Positions 19,389-27,547 of a DNA stretch of 64,000 nucleotides are shown here, piece by piece (the first letter of the stretch is position 1; each line of letters opens with the position of its first letter). Source of the DNA: CAWGCA01 sp963820955 (GTDB taxonomy: Bacteria > Pseudomonadota > Gammaproteobacteria > Chromatiales > Chromatiaceae); assembly GCA_963820955.1 (NCBI GenBank), contig CAWGCA010000041.1, positions 62,001 to 126,000 on the forward strand, written 5' to 3'. The notes under the pieces were generated by a model that had not been told where the DNA came from, did not search any database, and saw only the letters and a program-made list of their open reading frames with translations. The translations under genes were made by a program, and so were the position numbers.

Positions 19389-20887
19389 TCCCGGTACTCC
19401 CGTGCCGCGATGATCTCTGCCCACTCGAGCGGGCTGTAGGGTGCGGCGGCGAAAAGGCCGGCCGCCAGGGCCAGGGCGGCCGTAATGACAGGTGGCCAGA
19501 GCAGGAAGGCATGGGTCTCCAGGCGACCGCTGTGCCCGGAGGGTACCGGCCACTCCCGGGCCGGCTCGCGGAACCAGGCGCGATACAGGATGGGCAGGAA
19601 GTAAGCTGCATTCAGCAGGCTGCTGGCGATCAGCACCGGCATGACCCAGGCGGCAGACCCGGCCTCGACGGCGCCGAGGCCGAGGTACCACTTGCTGACG
19701 AACCCGGCCACCGGTGGTATGCCGATCATGCCCAGGGCGCCGATGGTAAAGGCCAGGGTCGTGCCCGGCATGCGCCGTCCCACGCCGTTCATCTCGCTGA
19801 CCTTGTGGATGCCCAGGGTCTCTGCGTAGTTGCCGGCGGCGAAGAACAGGGTGATCTTCATCAGCCCCTGGTGCACCAGGTGGACCATCCCGCCGATGGT
19901 CGCGATCGGTCCGACGATTGCGGTACCCAGGGCGATGTATGAGACCTGGCTCACGGTCGAATAGGCCAGGCGCTTCTTCAGGTGATCCTGTGACAATGCG
20001 CGTACCGATCCGTAGATGATGGTGACGGCGGCCACTGCTCCCAGGGGCGCGAGCAGGTTCAGTGAGTCGGCAAACTCGACGCCGTAGACGTCATAGACGA
20101 CACGCACGATGCCGAAGGCGCCGGCCTTGACCACGGCGACCGCGTGCAACAGGGCGCTGACCGGCGCGGGTGCGACCATCGCCTGGGGCAGCCAGCCGTG
20201 CAGGGGTACCAGCGCCGCCTTTACCCCGAGCCCGACGATCAGCAGCAGGAAGATCCAGCTCAAGACGGTTGGATCCAAACCCTCGATGTCGCCGAGGATG
20301 CCTCCCTGGGCAAAGTCCAACGGCCCGGCGAGGGTCTGCAGCCAGATGGCCCCGACCAGCAGCAGCATGCCACCTGCCAGCGTATAGGCCAGATAGATAC
20401 GCGCACCACGGACCGCCTCGGGCGTCCCCTTGTGCGCCACCAGTGGGTAGGTGGCCAGGGTCAGCATCTCGTAGAAGATGACGAAGGTGAACAGGTTGCC
20501 GGCCAGTGCCAGGCCGACGGTCGCGGTGACACACAGGCTGAAGAAACCGAAGAAGCGGCTGCGGTGCGGCGCATTCTCCAGGTAGCCGATCGCGTACACG
20601 GTGGTGACCAGCCACAGTACGGTCGACAGGGTGACAAACAGCACCGAGAGTTCGTCGGCATGCAGTACCAGGTCGAGGCCGGGCGCCAGCATCCAGCGTG
20701 TCTCGAACACCCGCTCGTGGAATACGCCCCAGATCATCATGCCGACAAGTAAAAGCTTCACCACTGCACCCACCAGGTTGAGGCTGGTGCGCAGGCGATG
20801 GTTGTCCTCGCGCAGCAAGAAGATGATGAGCCCGGGCAGCAGAGAACTGAGCACGATCAGCGCGGGTAGCCAGGTTTCGAGACTCAT
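19385..20887 (-). CDS. Mrp-type antiporter / complex I-like subunit D (second copy)
   Basis: About 500 residues from the ATG at 20887 ('MSLETWLPALIVLSS'), chosen because it overlaps the preceding stop in an ATGA. It has about 14 membrane helices. The pump residues are present: glutamate in 'FVIFYEMLTLATYPLV' (TM5), lysine in 'GLGVKAALVPLHGWLPQAM' (TM7), lysine in 'AVAVVKAGAFGIVR' (TM8) and histidine in 'MVHLVHQGLMKITLFFAAG'. It would carry protons or cations in the membrane arm of the complex. Intact. Confidence 0.9.
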   Translation of the reverse strand: MSLETWLPALIVLSSLLPGLIIFLLREDNHRLRTSLNLVGAVVKLLLVGMMIWGVFHERVFETRWMLAPGLDLVLHADELSVLFVTLSTVLWLVTTVYAIGYLENAPHRSRFFGFFSLCVTATVGLALAGNLFTFVIFYEMLTLATYPLVAHKGTPEAVRGARIYLAYTLAGGMLLLVGAIWLQTLAGPLDFAQGGILGDIEGLDPTVLSWIFLLLIVGLGVKAALVPLHGWLPQAMVAPAPVSALLHAVAVVKAGAFGIVRVVYDVYGVEFADSLNLLAPLGAVAAVTIIYGSVRALSQDHLKKRLAYSTVSQVSYIALGTAIVGPIATIGGMVHLVHQGLMKITLFFAAGNYAETLGIHKVSEMNGVGRRMPGTTLAFTIGALGMIGIPPVAGFVSKWYLGLGAVEAGSAAWVMPVLIASSLLNAAYFLPILYRAWFREPAREWPVPSGHSGRLETHAFLLWPPVITAALALAAGLFAAAPYSPLEWAEIIAAREYRE

Positions 20888-22341
20888 CGCTGTGCCTCCA
20901 TCAGCAGCGCGCCCGGGGCGACGAAATCCCACACTGTCGCGGCGCCCAGGCCGAGAACGGCGGTCGCCACGATGGCCAGCAACAGCGCCGGGAGTTCCTC
21001 ACGGCCGTCGGCCAGTTTCTGCATGGCGCCATCGCCGGGGCCGAAGGCAAAGCCGAGGACACGGAACACATAGCCGGCGGCCATCAGCGAACCGGCCGCC
21101 ACCACCGGGACCCACAGCCACTGGCCGAGGGCAAATGCCGATGAAAGCAGCTGCCACTTGGCGAGGAAGGCGCCGCTCGGCGGCAGGCCGATCAGCGCCA
21201 CACCCGCCAGTGCGAGGGTGAAGGTGGTCACCGGCAGCGCCCGTGCCGTACCGCCGAGCTCCTCGATACGGTCGTGCCCGGCATGCTGCTGAATCATGCC
21301 GGCGGCCAGAAACAATGCGCTCTTGGCGAAGGCGTGGGTCAGTGCCATGAGGACCAGCGCACCGAACGCGGTCTCACGGGCGGGCCCCGCCGGCAGGGAA
21401 GCGATCAGCGGGAAGAAGATGAACAGGTAGCCGAGCTGGGCGACGGTCGAGTAGGCTGCCAGCAGCTTCAGGCGTTGTGCCCTGAGCGCGTTCCACGAGC
21501 CCCAGATCACGGCCGCGGCACCCAGCAGACCAAGCAGCCAGGCCGATGCGGGGTCCAGGGCCGGCGCGAAGAGATCCAGCCACAGGCGCATCATCAGGTA
21601 GACCGCGGCCTTGACCACCAGGGCAGACAATGCCGCGCTGACCGGTGCCGGCGCGTTCGCATGTGCGGGTGGCAGCCAGAAGTGCAATGGGAACAGCGCG
21701 GACTTCACCAGCAGGCCGGCGGTCATCAGCGCCAGCGCCAGCCAGCTGGCCGGTTCCGGCTCGATCAGCGCGGCCAGGGCAAGCATGTCCAGGGTGCCGT
21801 AGCGGGCATACATCACTGCGACGCCGGCGAGAAAGGCCAAGGATCCGAGCAGCCCGACGGTCAGATAACGCAGTGCGGCCTCTATCGCGGCCCGTCCGCC
21901 GCCCAGCGCGGCCAGTGCCACCGCACTCAGGCCAAGCAGCTCCAGCGTGACATAAATATTGAACAGGTCTGCAGACAGCAGCATGGCATGCAGGGCCGCG
22001 AGCATCAGCAGCCAGATCGGCCAGAACTGCGATTGCCGGTTCGCATCCCGGAAATAGCCGGTTGCGTACCAGCCTGCGGCCAGCGCCACCAGGCTGCTCA
22101 TGAGCAACAGGGCAACGGCCAGCGCATCGGCCCGCAGTGCGATCCCTAGTCCCGGTTCCCAGCCGCCGAGTGCGTGTACCTGGGTTCCCTGACTGGCCAC
22201 CTGCGCCATCAGCAGGCCGACCGCGGTCAGCGTCGCGAGGCCTGCAGCAATGCCGATCCAGGCGCTGCGTCGCGGCCAGATCACCGCGAGCAGAGCGGCG
22301 CCCAGCGGCAGCATGATTGGCCAGACAGGCAGGCTATTCAT
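20884..22341 (-). CDS. Mrp-type antiporter subunit D (first copy)
   Basis: 485-residue membrane protein of the NuoM/N-MrpD family with about 14 helices. Key residues are visible: glutamate in 'IYVTLELLGLSAVAL' (TM5), lysine in 'GLLVKSALFPLHFWLPPAHA' (TM7) and 'SALVVKAAVYLMMR' (TM8). 'THAFAKSALFLAAGMIQQH' resembles the later lysine helix. It overlaps the upstream small subunit by 8 bases. It acts with its neighbours as part of a multisubunit cation/proton antiporter. Intact. Confidence 0.9.
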   Translation of the reverse strand: MNSLPVWPIMLPLGAALLAVIWPRRSAWIGIAAGLATLTAVGLLMAQVASQGTQVHALGGWEPGLGIALRADALAVALLLMSSLVALAAGWYATGYFRDANRQSQFWPIWLLMLAALHAMLLSADLFNIYVTLELLGLSAVALAALGGGRAAIEAALRYLTVGLLGSLAFLAGVAVMYARYGTLDMLALAALIEPEPASWLALALMTAGLLVKSALFPLHFWLPPAHANAPAPVSAALSALVVKAAVYLMMRLWLDLFAPALDPASAWLLGLLGAAAVIWGSWNALRAQRLKLLAAYSTVAQLGYLFIFFPLIASLPAGPARETAFGALVLMALTHAFAKSALFLAAGMIQQHAGHDRIEELGGTARALPVTTFTLALAGVALIGLPPSGAFLAKWQLLSSAFALGQWLWVPVVAAGSLMAAGYVFRVLGFAFGPGDGAMQKLADGREELPALLLAIVATAVLGLGAATVWDFVAPGALLMEAQR

Positions 22342-22618
22342 CTTCGCTCTCCCGCAGCCGTCGGCCCAACGCGAGTGCCAGCGCGGTGGCGCTGACCGCG
22401 ACCACGATGCCGGTCAGCACCAGGGCATGCGGCAGTGCGTCCGGTACCTGTTCGGGACCACGGTAGGCGATGGCCACGAACAGCATGAACACCCCCGCGC
22501 CGCAGACATTGATCGCGATGATCCTGCCAAGCAGCGAGCGGCGCAGTAGGGCGCCGCGCAACCCCAGGGCGAACAGGCCGATCCCGGTTAGGGCATAGGT
22601 GATCTCGGCGAACAACAT
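22334..22618 (-). CDS. mrpC: Mrp-type antiporter subunit C (NuoK-like)
   Basis: 94 residues with three membrane helices, the NuoK/MrpC fold. 'GRIIAINVCGAGVFMLFVAI' (second helix) and 'PHALVLTGIVVAVSATALAL' (third helix) match the family, where 'DALVLTAIVI' is typical. It lies between the MrpB-like and D-type genes, the usual order B-C-D, and shares one base with the upstream stop and eight with the downstream gene. Confidence 0.9.
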   Translation of the reverse strand: MLFAEITYALTGIGLFALGLRGALLRRSLLGRIIAINVCGAGVFMLFVAIAYRGPEQVPDALPHALVLTGIVVAVSATALALALGRRLRESEDE

Positions 22619-23590
22619 CAGTCTCGCTCCCCGGCCCTGCCGGCCGTTTTCGCTGATTCTTCAGGCCCCCAGGCCATGGGGCGGCCGCCGATGTAGGCCA
22701 GCGCCAGGGTCGTGGCGATCGCCAGCGTGGCGGCCGCCTCTATCAGCAGGATCAAACCGCCCGACCAGCCCCCGGGGTATTGCAGGAAGGCCAGACCGAG
22801 GCCTGTCGTGATGACTCCCACCAGCACGAATGCCGCGATACCTGCGGTAAGCAGGATGCGCTGCATCGGTGCCCGGGGAAGCCCCGCACTCGTGTGGCCA
22901 CCGAGGCGCAGCATCACTGCCGCGGCTGCCAGCATCGCACCGGCCTGGAATGCGCCGCCGGGGGCATGGGCGCCGGCCCACAGCAGGTAGCCTGCGGTCA
23001 GGATCAGCAGCGGCACCAGCCAGCGGATAAGGCCGTCGAGCAGTGGGCCGGCCGCCCGGTAGGGCGTGCGCGCCGGCCCGAGGGCAAGGATGCCGAGGAC
23101 CGCTGCAAGCAGCACAGCCAGTTCGAGCAGGGTGTCGTAGGCGCGGAAGTTCAGCAGTACCGCGGTCACCGGGTTGCCAACCCCGCTGTTGGGCAGTTGT
23201 GCCGTGATCTGGTCGGCCAGGCGCACCGGGTCGGCGGCCCCGAGCGTGTGCACCGTGACCCAGGCGAATCCCGCTGCCAGGGCGAGGCTCGCCAGACTGA
23301 TAAGCGCCGCGACCGGGCCAACGCGAACATCGCCGACCATGGCGGTCGTCAGGTTCGTCGCGCAATGCGGAGAGCAGCAGGGCGCCCGACAGTCCCGCAC
23401 CGATCGCGGCCTCGGCAAGTGCCAGATCGGGCGCCCGCAGGCGTGCCCAGACGACAGCGACCAGCAGACCGAAGGCGATGAAGAACACCACGCTGCGCCT
23501 CAGGTCCGGGCTGGATACCGCCGCCCAGCCCAGGCCGAGCGTCAGGCCGGCGAGCAGCAGGTCGAGCAGATGCGATAACAGCATCGTCAT
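22618..23590 (-). pseudogene. MbhD/E-MrpB fusion subunit with an apparent frameshift
   Basis: The frame starting at 23590 ('MTMLLSHLLDLLLAGLTLGL') encodes an MbhD-like (DUF4040) domain to about 'SGALLLSALRDEP' near 23390. From there a different frame ('MVGDVRVGPVAALISLASL') encodes MbhE-like and MrpB-like parts, with 'LLNFRAYDTLLELAVLLAA', 'WAGAHAPGGAFQAGAMLAA' (MrpB signature) and a terminal helix. Intact relatives carry these on one chain of about 300 residues. The first frame stays open for another 200 meaningless codons, so the shift looks recent. Two separate overlapping genes, with the second starting at that ATG, remain possible. Confidence 0.7.
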
Positions 23591-23871
23591 CGCTTACCAG
23601 CCTGGCGCAACGCCTGCTGCGCGATCAGGTGGGCCGCCGTGGCACTGGCCGCGAGTACCAGCACCCAGACCAGGAAAAGTTTGACGGCATTCAGTGCTCC
23701 GCCGTCGATGATTGCCAGGCCTGCGCACAACAGGCCGAGACCCAGGTTGTCGGCCTTGGTCAGGGCATGCAGGCGCGAGTGAAGATCAGGTAGGCGCAGC
23801 ACGCCGATACTGCCGGCGGCGAAGAATGCGATCCCGGTCAGGACGAACAGAATCCCGATCAAATCAGACAT
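23587..23871 (-). CDS. mrpG: Mrp-type antiporter subunit G
   Basis: 94 residues with three membrane helices. 'GSIGVLRLPDLHSRLHALTK' after the first helix is the subunit G signature (GxxGxxRxPDxxxRxHA), and 'TKADNLGLGLLCAGLAI' follows. It overlaps subunit F by 8 bases and the next gene by 4, so the whole operon is translationally coupled. Confidence 0.93.
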   Translation of the reverse strand: MSDLIGILFVLTGIAFFAAGSIGVLRLPDLHSRLHALTKADNLGLGLLCAGLAIIDGGALNAVKLFLVWVLVLAASATAAHLIAQQALRQAGKR

Positions 23872-24130
23872 CGTCGACCTCCCGGCGGGTCAGGGCGGCT
23901 GCGGCGACGGCTGCCAGCAGGGCCAGTACCAGGGCCACATCGACCAGTGCCGGAATCGCCAGCAGTGGCGAAAGAAGCAGCAGCACCGCGACGCCCCCTG
24001 TTCCCAGAAGCTGTACCGAGAGCATGCGGTCTTGCAGACTTGGTCCGATCATCGCACGTGCCAAACCCATGCCCAGGGTGAGCAGTAACAGGGTCGTGCT
24101 TGCGAGCAGGATCTGTGTTGTGGTCGTCAC
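23864..24130 (-). CDS. mrpF: Mrp-type antiporter subunit F
   Basis: 88 residues with three membrane helices. 'ARAMIGPSLQDRMLSVQLLG' after the first helix is the F family signature (R...GPS..DR....), followed by 'ALVDVALVLALLAAVAAAAL'. It overlaps subunit E by 4 bases and G by 8. Confidence 0.93.
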   Translation of the reverse strand: MTTTTQILLASTTLLLLTLGMGLARAMIGPSLQDRMLSVQLLGTGGVAVLLLLSPLLAIPALVDVALVLALLAAVAAAALTRREVDDV

Positions 24131-24627
24131 AGTACCGCCCCCCCAGGTTCGCCATCGCTCTGACGGTAGATAAGCGCCACAGCGCGCTCCAGGCGTTGCA
24201 GTTCCAGTTGCGGGTCCAGGGCGGCGTCGAGCATGTGCACTTTGAGCCGGTCGTGTTGCAGGTCTGCCGCCAGGGTGCCGGGCAGCAGGCAGACACAGTT
24301 TGCGAAGAGCACGCGCGCGCTGGGTTGCTGCAGACCCGTACGGTAGAGGGTGAAACCCGGCTGGATGCGCAGGCGCGGCGCCAGTGTGCGTCGCGCTACA
24401 TCTATCCCGCCGCGCAGCGACTCCCAGAGAAACAGCGGCAAAAACCGCAGTACGCCCAGGGCCGAAATCGTCCAGCGTTCACCTATTTGCAGCCGACGTG
24501 CTGCCCAGGTGGCGGCCAGCACCGCCGGTATCCCGACCAACCATGAGGCCGGGTCTCCGCCTGACAGCAACCACCAAAGCGATGCAAGGGCGAGCAAGCT
24601 GAGAATACCGTGCCGGTCAAGGGTCAT
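24127..24627 (-). CDS. mrpE: Mrp-type antiporter subunit E
   Basis: About 166 residues from the ATG at 24627 ('MTLDRHGILSLLALASLWWL'). I choose this start because the 35 upstream codons overlap the preceding small gene and look unnatural. Two N-terminal membrane helices are followed by a cytoplasmic domain with 'ANCVCLLPGTLAADL' and 'LKVHMLDA', matching MrpE ('NSITLTPGT...' and 'vHwl' positions). It begins the conserved part of the antiporter operon. Confidence 0.9.
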   Translation of the reverse strand: MTLDRHGILSLLALASLWWLLSGGDPASWLVGIPAVLAATWAARRLQIGERWTISALGVLRFLPLFLWESLRGGIDVARRTLAPRLRIQPGFTLYRTGLQQPSARVLFANCVCLLPGTLAADLQHDRLKVHMLDAALDPQLELQRLERAVALIYRQSDGEPGGAVL

Positions 24628-24637
24628 GGAGTCGGCC

Positions 24638-24820
24638 TCAGGCCCGGCCGCCGCGTGAACCTTGTGGCGCATGCGAAGGCGCGATCGGGCGTGGTGAAAG
24701 TTTGACCTGCGGTTGGAATATGCCCCTGGCAAGCATCACCACCGCGAATGCAATCAAGCCGAACTTCAAGGTGGCCAGGCCGGCTGGGATCGTAAGGAGG
24801 AGCAGGTCGTTCGGATTCAT
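24638..24820 (-). CDS. Small membrane protein leading the Mrp-type operon
   Basis: 60 residues with one hydrophobic segment ('LLLLTIPAGLATLKFGLIAF' continuing 'AVVMLARG', about 5-33) and a basic, proline-rich tail. A GAGG ribosome-binding site lies about 9 bases before the ATG at 24820, and mrpE starts 10 bases after its stop. No family recognised. It is probably a small accessory subunit or leader of the antiporter operon. Confidence 0.6.
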   Translation of the reverse strand: MNPNDLLLLTIPAGLATLKFGLIAFAVVMLARGIFQPQVKLSPRPIAPSHAPQGSRGGRA

Positions 24821-25065
24821 TTCGGTATTCCTCAGTGTTTGTTGTCTTCACTTGGCACCGAGTGTCTCGATCGGTGCATGGGTACACTGTCGGTGTTTTC
24901 GATCAGAAATAAAAATCGATTTATTACGAAAAACAGTTCGAATTATCCGATTATCGACAAGCTGCCAGGCAGGCCTGATTGCCGGCATTTGCGAACTTGC
25001 AGCACGCTGGGCAGAGTTTGGTCAGAACGGTAGGTGTAGCGTGTTGACACAAGAAAGCCGCCCGG
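24821..25065. promoter_or_regulatory. Upstream region of the Mrp-type operon
   Basis: No gene. The minus-strand promoter of the antiporter operon should lie here, in the AT-rich stretch around 24900-24960. I could not settle on a -35/-10 pair or on an NhaR site by eye. Confidence 0.4.
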
Positions 25066-25070
25066 ACCCA

Positions 25071-25150
25071 AATGAGTCCGGGGCAAGGGGAGCCTTGTCC
25101 GATATGAAGTGAGTCTGGGCGAAAGGCTTGATTCCAACGTGAAATGAGTC
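25071..25150 (+). repeat. Three spaced direct repeats, probable transposon end
   Basis: AATGAGTC at 25071, AGTGAGTC at 25108 and AATGAGTC at 25143 recur at intervals of about 35-37 bases just before a transposase gene. Regularly spaced repeats of this sort are typical transposase-binding sites at the ends of larger transposons. The matching far end is not visible. Confidence 0.5.
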
Positions 25151-25186
25151 TGAAAGGAAAGAAATTCCTGTTCATGATGGTCACCC

Positions 25187-25770
25187 ATGGTGACTTACAT
25201 GAACGACAAGAAGATCCAGACCCTGGACGATATCCGTGCCTTCCTGGAGGGCACCACGGAGATCGAATTTTCCATGGAGGTCAAAGATGAACGCTACCGG
25301 TGGATTAGACAGACCCTGGTGCGGTTCCAATATCTTTCCCTCAATCAGCGTGAGCGTGGAGTGATATTACGCTACCTGGAGCGGGTCAGTGGCTATTCGC
25401 GCCAGACGGTGACCCGGCTGGTAGCGCAGTATCGCAAAACCGGAAAGGTGCAGCGCCGTCAGCGCACCGTGGCTGGCTTTCAGTGCTACTACACCAGGCA
25501 GGATGCCTTGCTGCTGGCAGAACTCGATGGACTGCATGGCACACCCTGCGGAGCGGCCGCGAAAAAGCTCTGTGAGCGGATGTACCATATCCATGGAGAT
25601 GCACGTTTTGAACAGCTCTCCCACATCTCGGTTTCCCACCTCTACAACCTGCGTCATTCCACCGGCTACCAGCGCCAACGGCGCCAGTTCGACAAGACGA
25701 GGCCCACACGCTCGCAGATTGGAGAACGACGCAAACCCAACCCACAGGGACAACCGGGTTACCTGCGGGG
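25187..25770 (+). pseudogene. Integrase-type transposase, C-terminal half missing
   Basis: The first about 193 residues read as the N-terminal part of an integrase-catalytic-domain transposase. They include helix-turn-helix region 'GYSRQTVTRLVAQYRKTGKV' (about 70-90) and the linker 'GQPGYLR' that normally leads straight into the DDE domain. That domain is absent: after about 25768 the sequence is the truncated end of an AbiEii gene read backwards. The frame stays open by chance to 25918. A deletion joining the two genes explains both truncations. Confidence 0.75.
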
Positions 25771-26019
25771 GCTATCGCCGAACCCGAGGAAGTCCACATC
25801 GCGGGTCGCGCGATATGCCTGGTCGCCCCAAAGGGTGAAAAGCATTGCTCCCTTAAGGATGAAGCGATCGCGGTACTCGGACTGGCTCAGCCGGCACAAG
25901 AGTCGTTCCAGCCCATAGCGTGTAAGGATCAGTTGGAATTCCTCACCCCGGCGTCTCGCGAGCTCCAGCAGACGGTCACGTATCGAAGCCGCGATGTTTT
26001 TCCTCCGATTGCTGGTCAT
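25759..26019 (-). pseudogene. AbiEii toxin, truncated
   Basis: The ATG at 26019 ('MTSNRRKNIAASIRDRLLEL') overlaps the AbiEi stop in an ATGA, the usual arrangement. About 82 genuine residues follow, up to 'YRDRFILKGAMLFTLWG' and 'ATRDVDFLGFGDSP', which holds the nucleotidyltransferase signature including the first catalytic aspartates. The gene then stops at the deletion junction near 25770. Intact AbiEii has roughly 250-300 residues, so the toxin should be inactive. Confidence 0.8.
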
Positions 26020-26627
26020 GTCGCTATCGATTCCAGATAGGGCCGCATGACGTTCTGAACGCGGCAAACCTTGGCGTACTTCCAGAGCTCATCCATGGTG
26101 CAACGCCGCGACCGCCAGCACTCCCTTAGCGCTTCAACGGCAACGTCCAGACCGATCTTGTTCCGGTACTTGAAACAGTCGGCGACGGTTTTCGCCGGGG
26201 TGAATACAGAAATGGTTACTCCTTCGATCTGATGCTCCTCAGCGCCGGATTTGAGCGCGATCGAAGAGAAACGGACAATGCGTAGGGGAGGGTAGTCCAC
26301 GCGTGGTCGCCAGGCCTTCTCGCCGATGGCCAGCCAGACTTCGAAGGGCGCTTGTGTGGTGAGTTCGTGAAAGCGAAGGGCGGAAAGAAGACAGACTACG
26401 CCTTTCGGCACACGCTTACAGGCCTCTGCTAGGGATCGGTATTCCGAAACGCCGCTGTCTGGAAGTACGTAAAGACCCCTGCCAATCCTGTGTAGCTTGC
26501 CAGCAGCAAGTAGCCGGCTGAGATACGTTCGGGGAATGCCGTAGGCATCGAGGTCCCGTGGACGCAGGACGCCTGCTCTCCTTACCAGGCCGAGAATTTT
26601 CTCTGTGTATGCTTTGGGAGTAGCCAT
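26016..26627 (-). CDS. AbiEi-type antitoxin
   Basis: 203 residues. The N-terminal winged helix-turn-helix ('GVLRPRDLDAYGIPRTYLSR', about 18-37, with 'RIGRGLYVLPD') binds the promoter in this family, and the C-terminal domain includes 'SVFTPAKTVADCFKYRNKIG'. AbiE systems are type IV toxin-antitoxin/abortive infection modules. The protein looks complete while its toxin partner is cut off. It is the last gene of segment A, about 210 bases before the tRNA-derived repeat. Confidence 0.88.
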   Translation of the reverse strand: MATPKAYTEKILGLVRRAGVLRPRDLDAYGIPRTYLSRLLAAGKLHRIGRGLYVLPDSGVSEYRSLAEACKRVPKGVVCLLSALRFHELTTQAPFEVWLAIGEKAWRPRVDYPPLRIVRFSSIALKSGAEEHQIEGVTISVFTPAKTVADCFKYRNKIGLDVAVEALRECWRSRRCTMDELWKYAKVCRVQNVMRPYLESIAT

Positions 26628-26837
26628 CGAGCATGTATGTTACATAACCTCGGGGAATAAACACAACCCACGAGGAATGGTAACATCCTGACTTCTGCTC
26701 GCGGGCTTCCACTGCGACGGAATTGATTGCGTGATTCTCGTGTTCAGCAACTCGGTTCCGTGGCAAATATGGGGGATTTTGACAGTATTCTGACAGCATG
26801 GGTTTACTAACCTATTGAAATATACAGAAAGATCGAA

Positions 26838-26862
26838 GGTTCGAATCCCTCCCTCTCCGCCA
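26838..26862 (+). repeat. tRNA-Ser 3' end copy 2 (segment A / B border)
   Basis: Identical to the last 25 bases of the tRNA-Ser gene (GGTTCGAATCC ... CTCTCCGCCA). No tRNA body lies upstream; instead there is a short stretch 'CTATTGAAATATACAG...ATCGAAGG' resembling the sequence before the later copies. Downstream AAAACAATAAG and CTCGGTACG match the element left arm. Confidence 0.85.
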
Positions 26863-27229
26863 ATTTAATAATTAAAACAATAAGTTAAGATACCTAAAAA
26901 ACACTCGGTACGGTATCGGTGTTCAGCAGTAAATTCTGGTAAGAACAGGCACTTAGCTTGCTGCACTTCCCTGCTTGCCACCGTTTATCGCATCCGGATA
27001 GACACGATTTTAGACATCATTCTCCGGTCGGCTGCAGCTGGAGCAGCCAGACTGTCCTTTCCCTATTTCGTGACGTTTACTTCGCTAGTCAAGCGATCTT
27101 GCAATGAGCGATCTGAAAGGCTTCTGGCCATCTTGGGCTGAATACCGACTGGCAATTTGTGATCCGATCGACTAGGAAAGAGGAAAGTGTCAGAGAAATC
27201 GTTCCAATTCGATCCTGTGTCCCTGAATC
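26863..27229. other. Left arm of segment B, no gene
   Basis: 367 bases with no recognisable gene. The first 55 bases carry the left-arm features AAAACAATAAG and ACTCGGTACG. The remainder probably contains the promoter for the two-gene unit that follows. Confidence 0.5.
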
Positions 27230-27547
27230 ATGAAGTTCCCTACCTTGCCCTCAAGTGATCGCGAAGCCATCCTGCGCCGGGCGATCATTCGCGCCAAACC
27301 AGAGTATTACGCCTTGCCGGAGACGGAACAGGAGCGGTATCGATTGAGTGTCCCAAAAGGGCAGGATTTTCTCATCTGCCAGGCGGTGCTGCGCTCCCTT
27401 TTTGGTATTGAGGTCGATACCGAAGAGGGTTTAAACGAGGTCATGAAGGGGTTCGACGATGAACAGTATCTGCTGCTAAACAGCACGCTCCTACCTTTTC
27501 AGGGCATCGGCGAAAATGACTTCTTTCTGAACGAGTGGCTTGGCTGA
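27230..27547 (+). CDS. Hypothetical protein, first of a coupled pair
   Basis: 105 residues, mostly helical and charged, no signal peptide or membrane segment. It contains 'AILRRAIIRAKPEYYALPET' near the start and ends in 'NDFFLNEWLG'. No family recognised. Its stop overlaps the next gene's TTG start by 8 bases, so the two are translationally coupled and probably act together. Confidence 0.65.
   Translation: MKFPTLPSSDREAILRRAIIRAKPEYYALPETEQERYRLSVPKGQDFLICQAVLRSLFGIEVDTEEGLNEVMKGFDDEQYLLLNSTLLPFQGIGENDFFLNEWLG

Noticed and set aside
19511..24658. Many long plus-strand frames opposite the antiporter operon
   Set aside because: High GC keeps shadow frames open. Their translations are rich in Gln, Arg and Gly runs and match no family.
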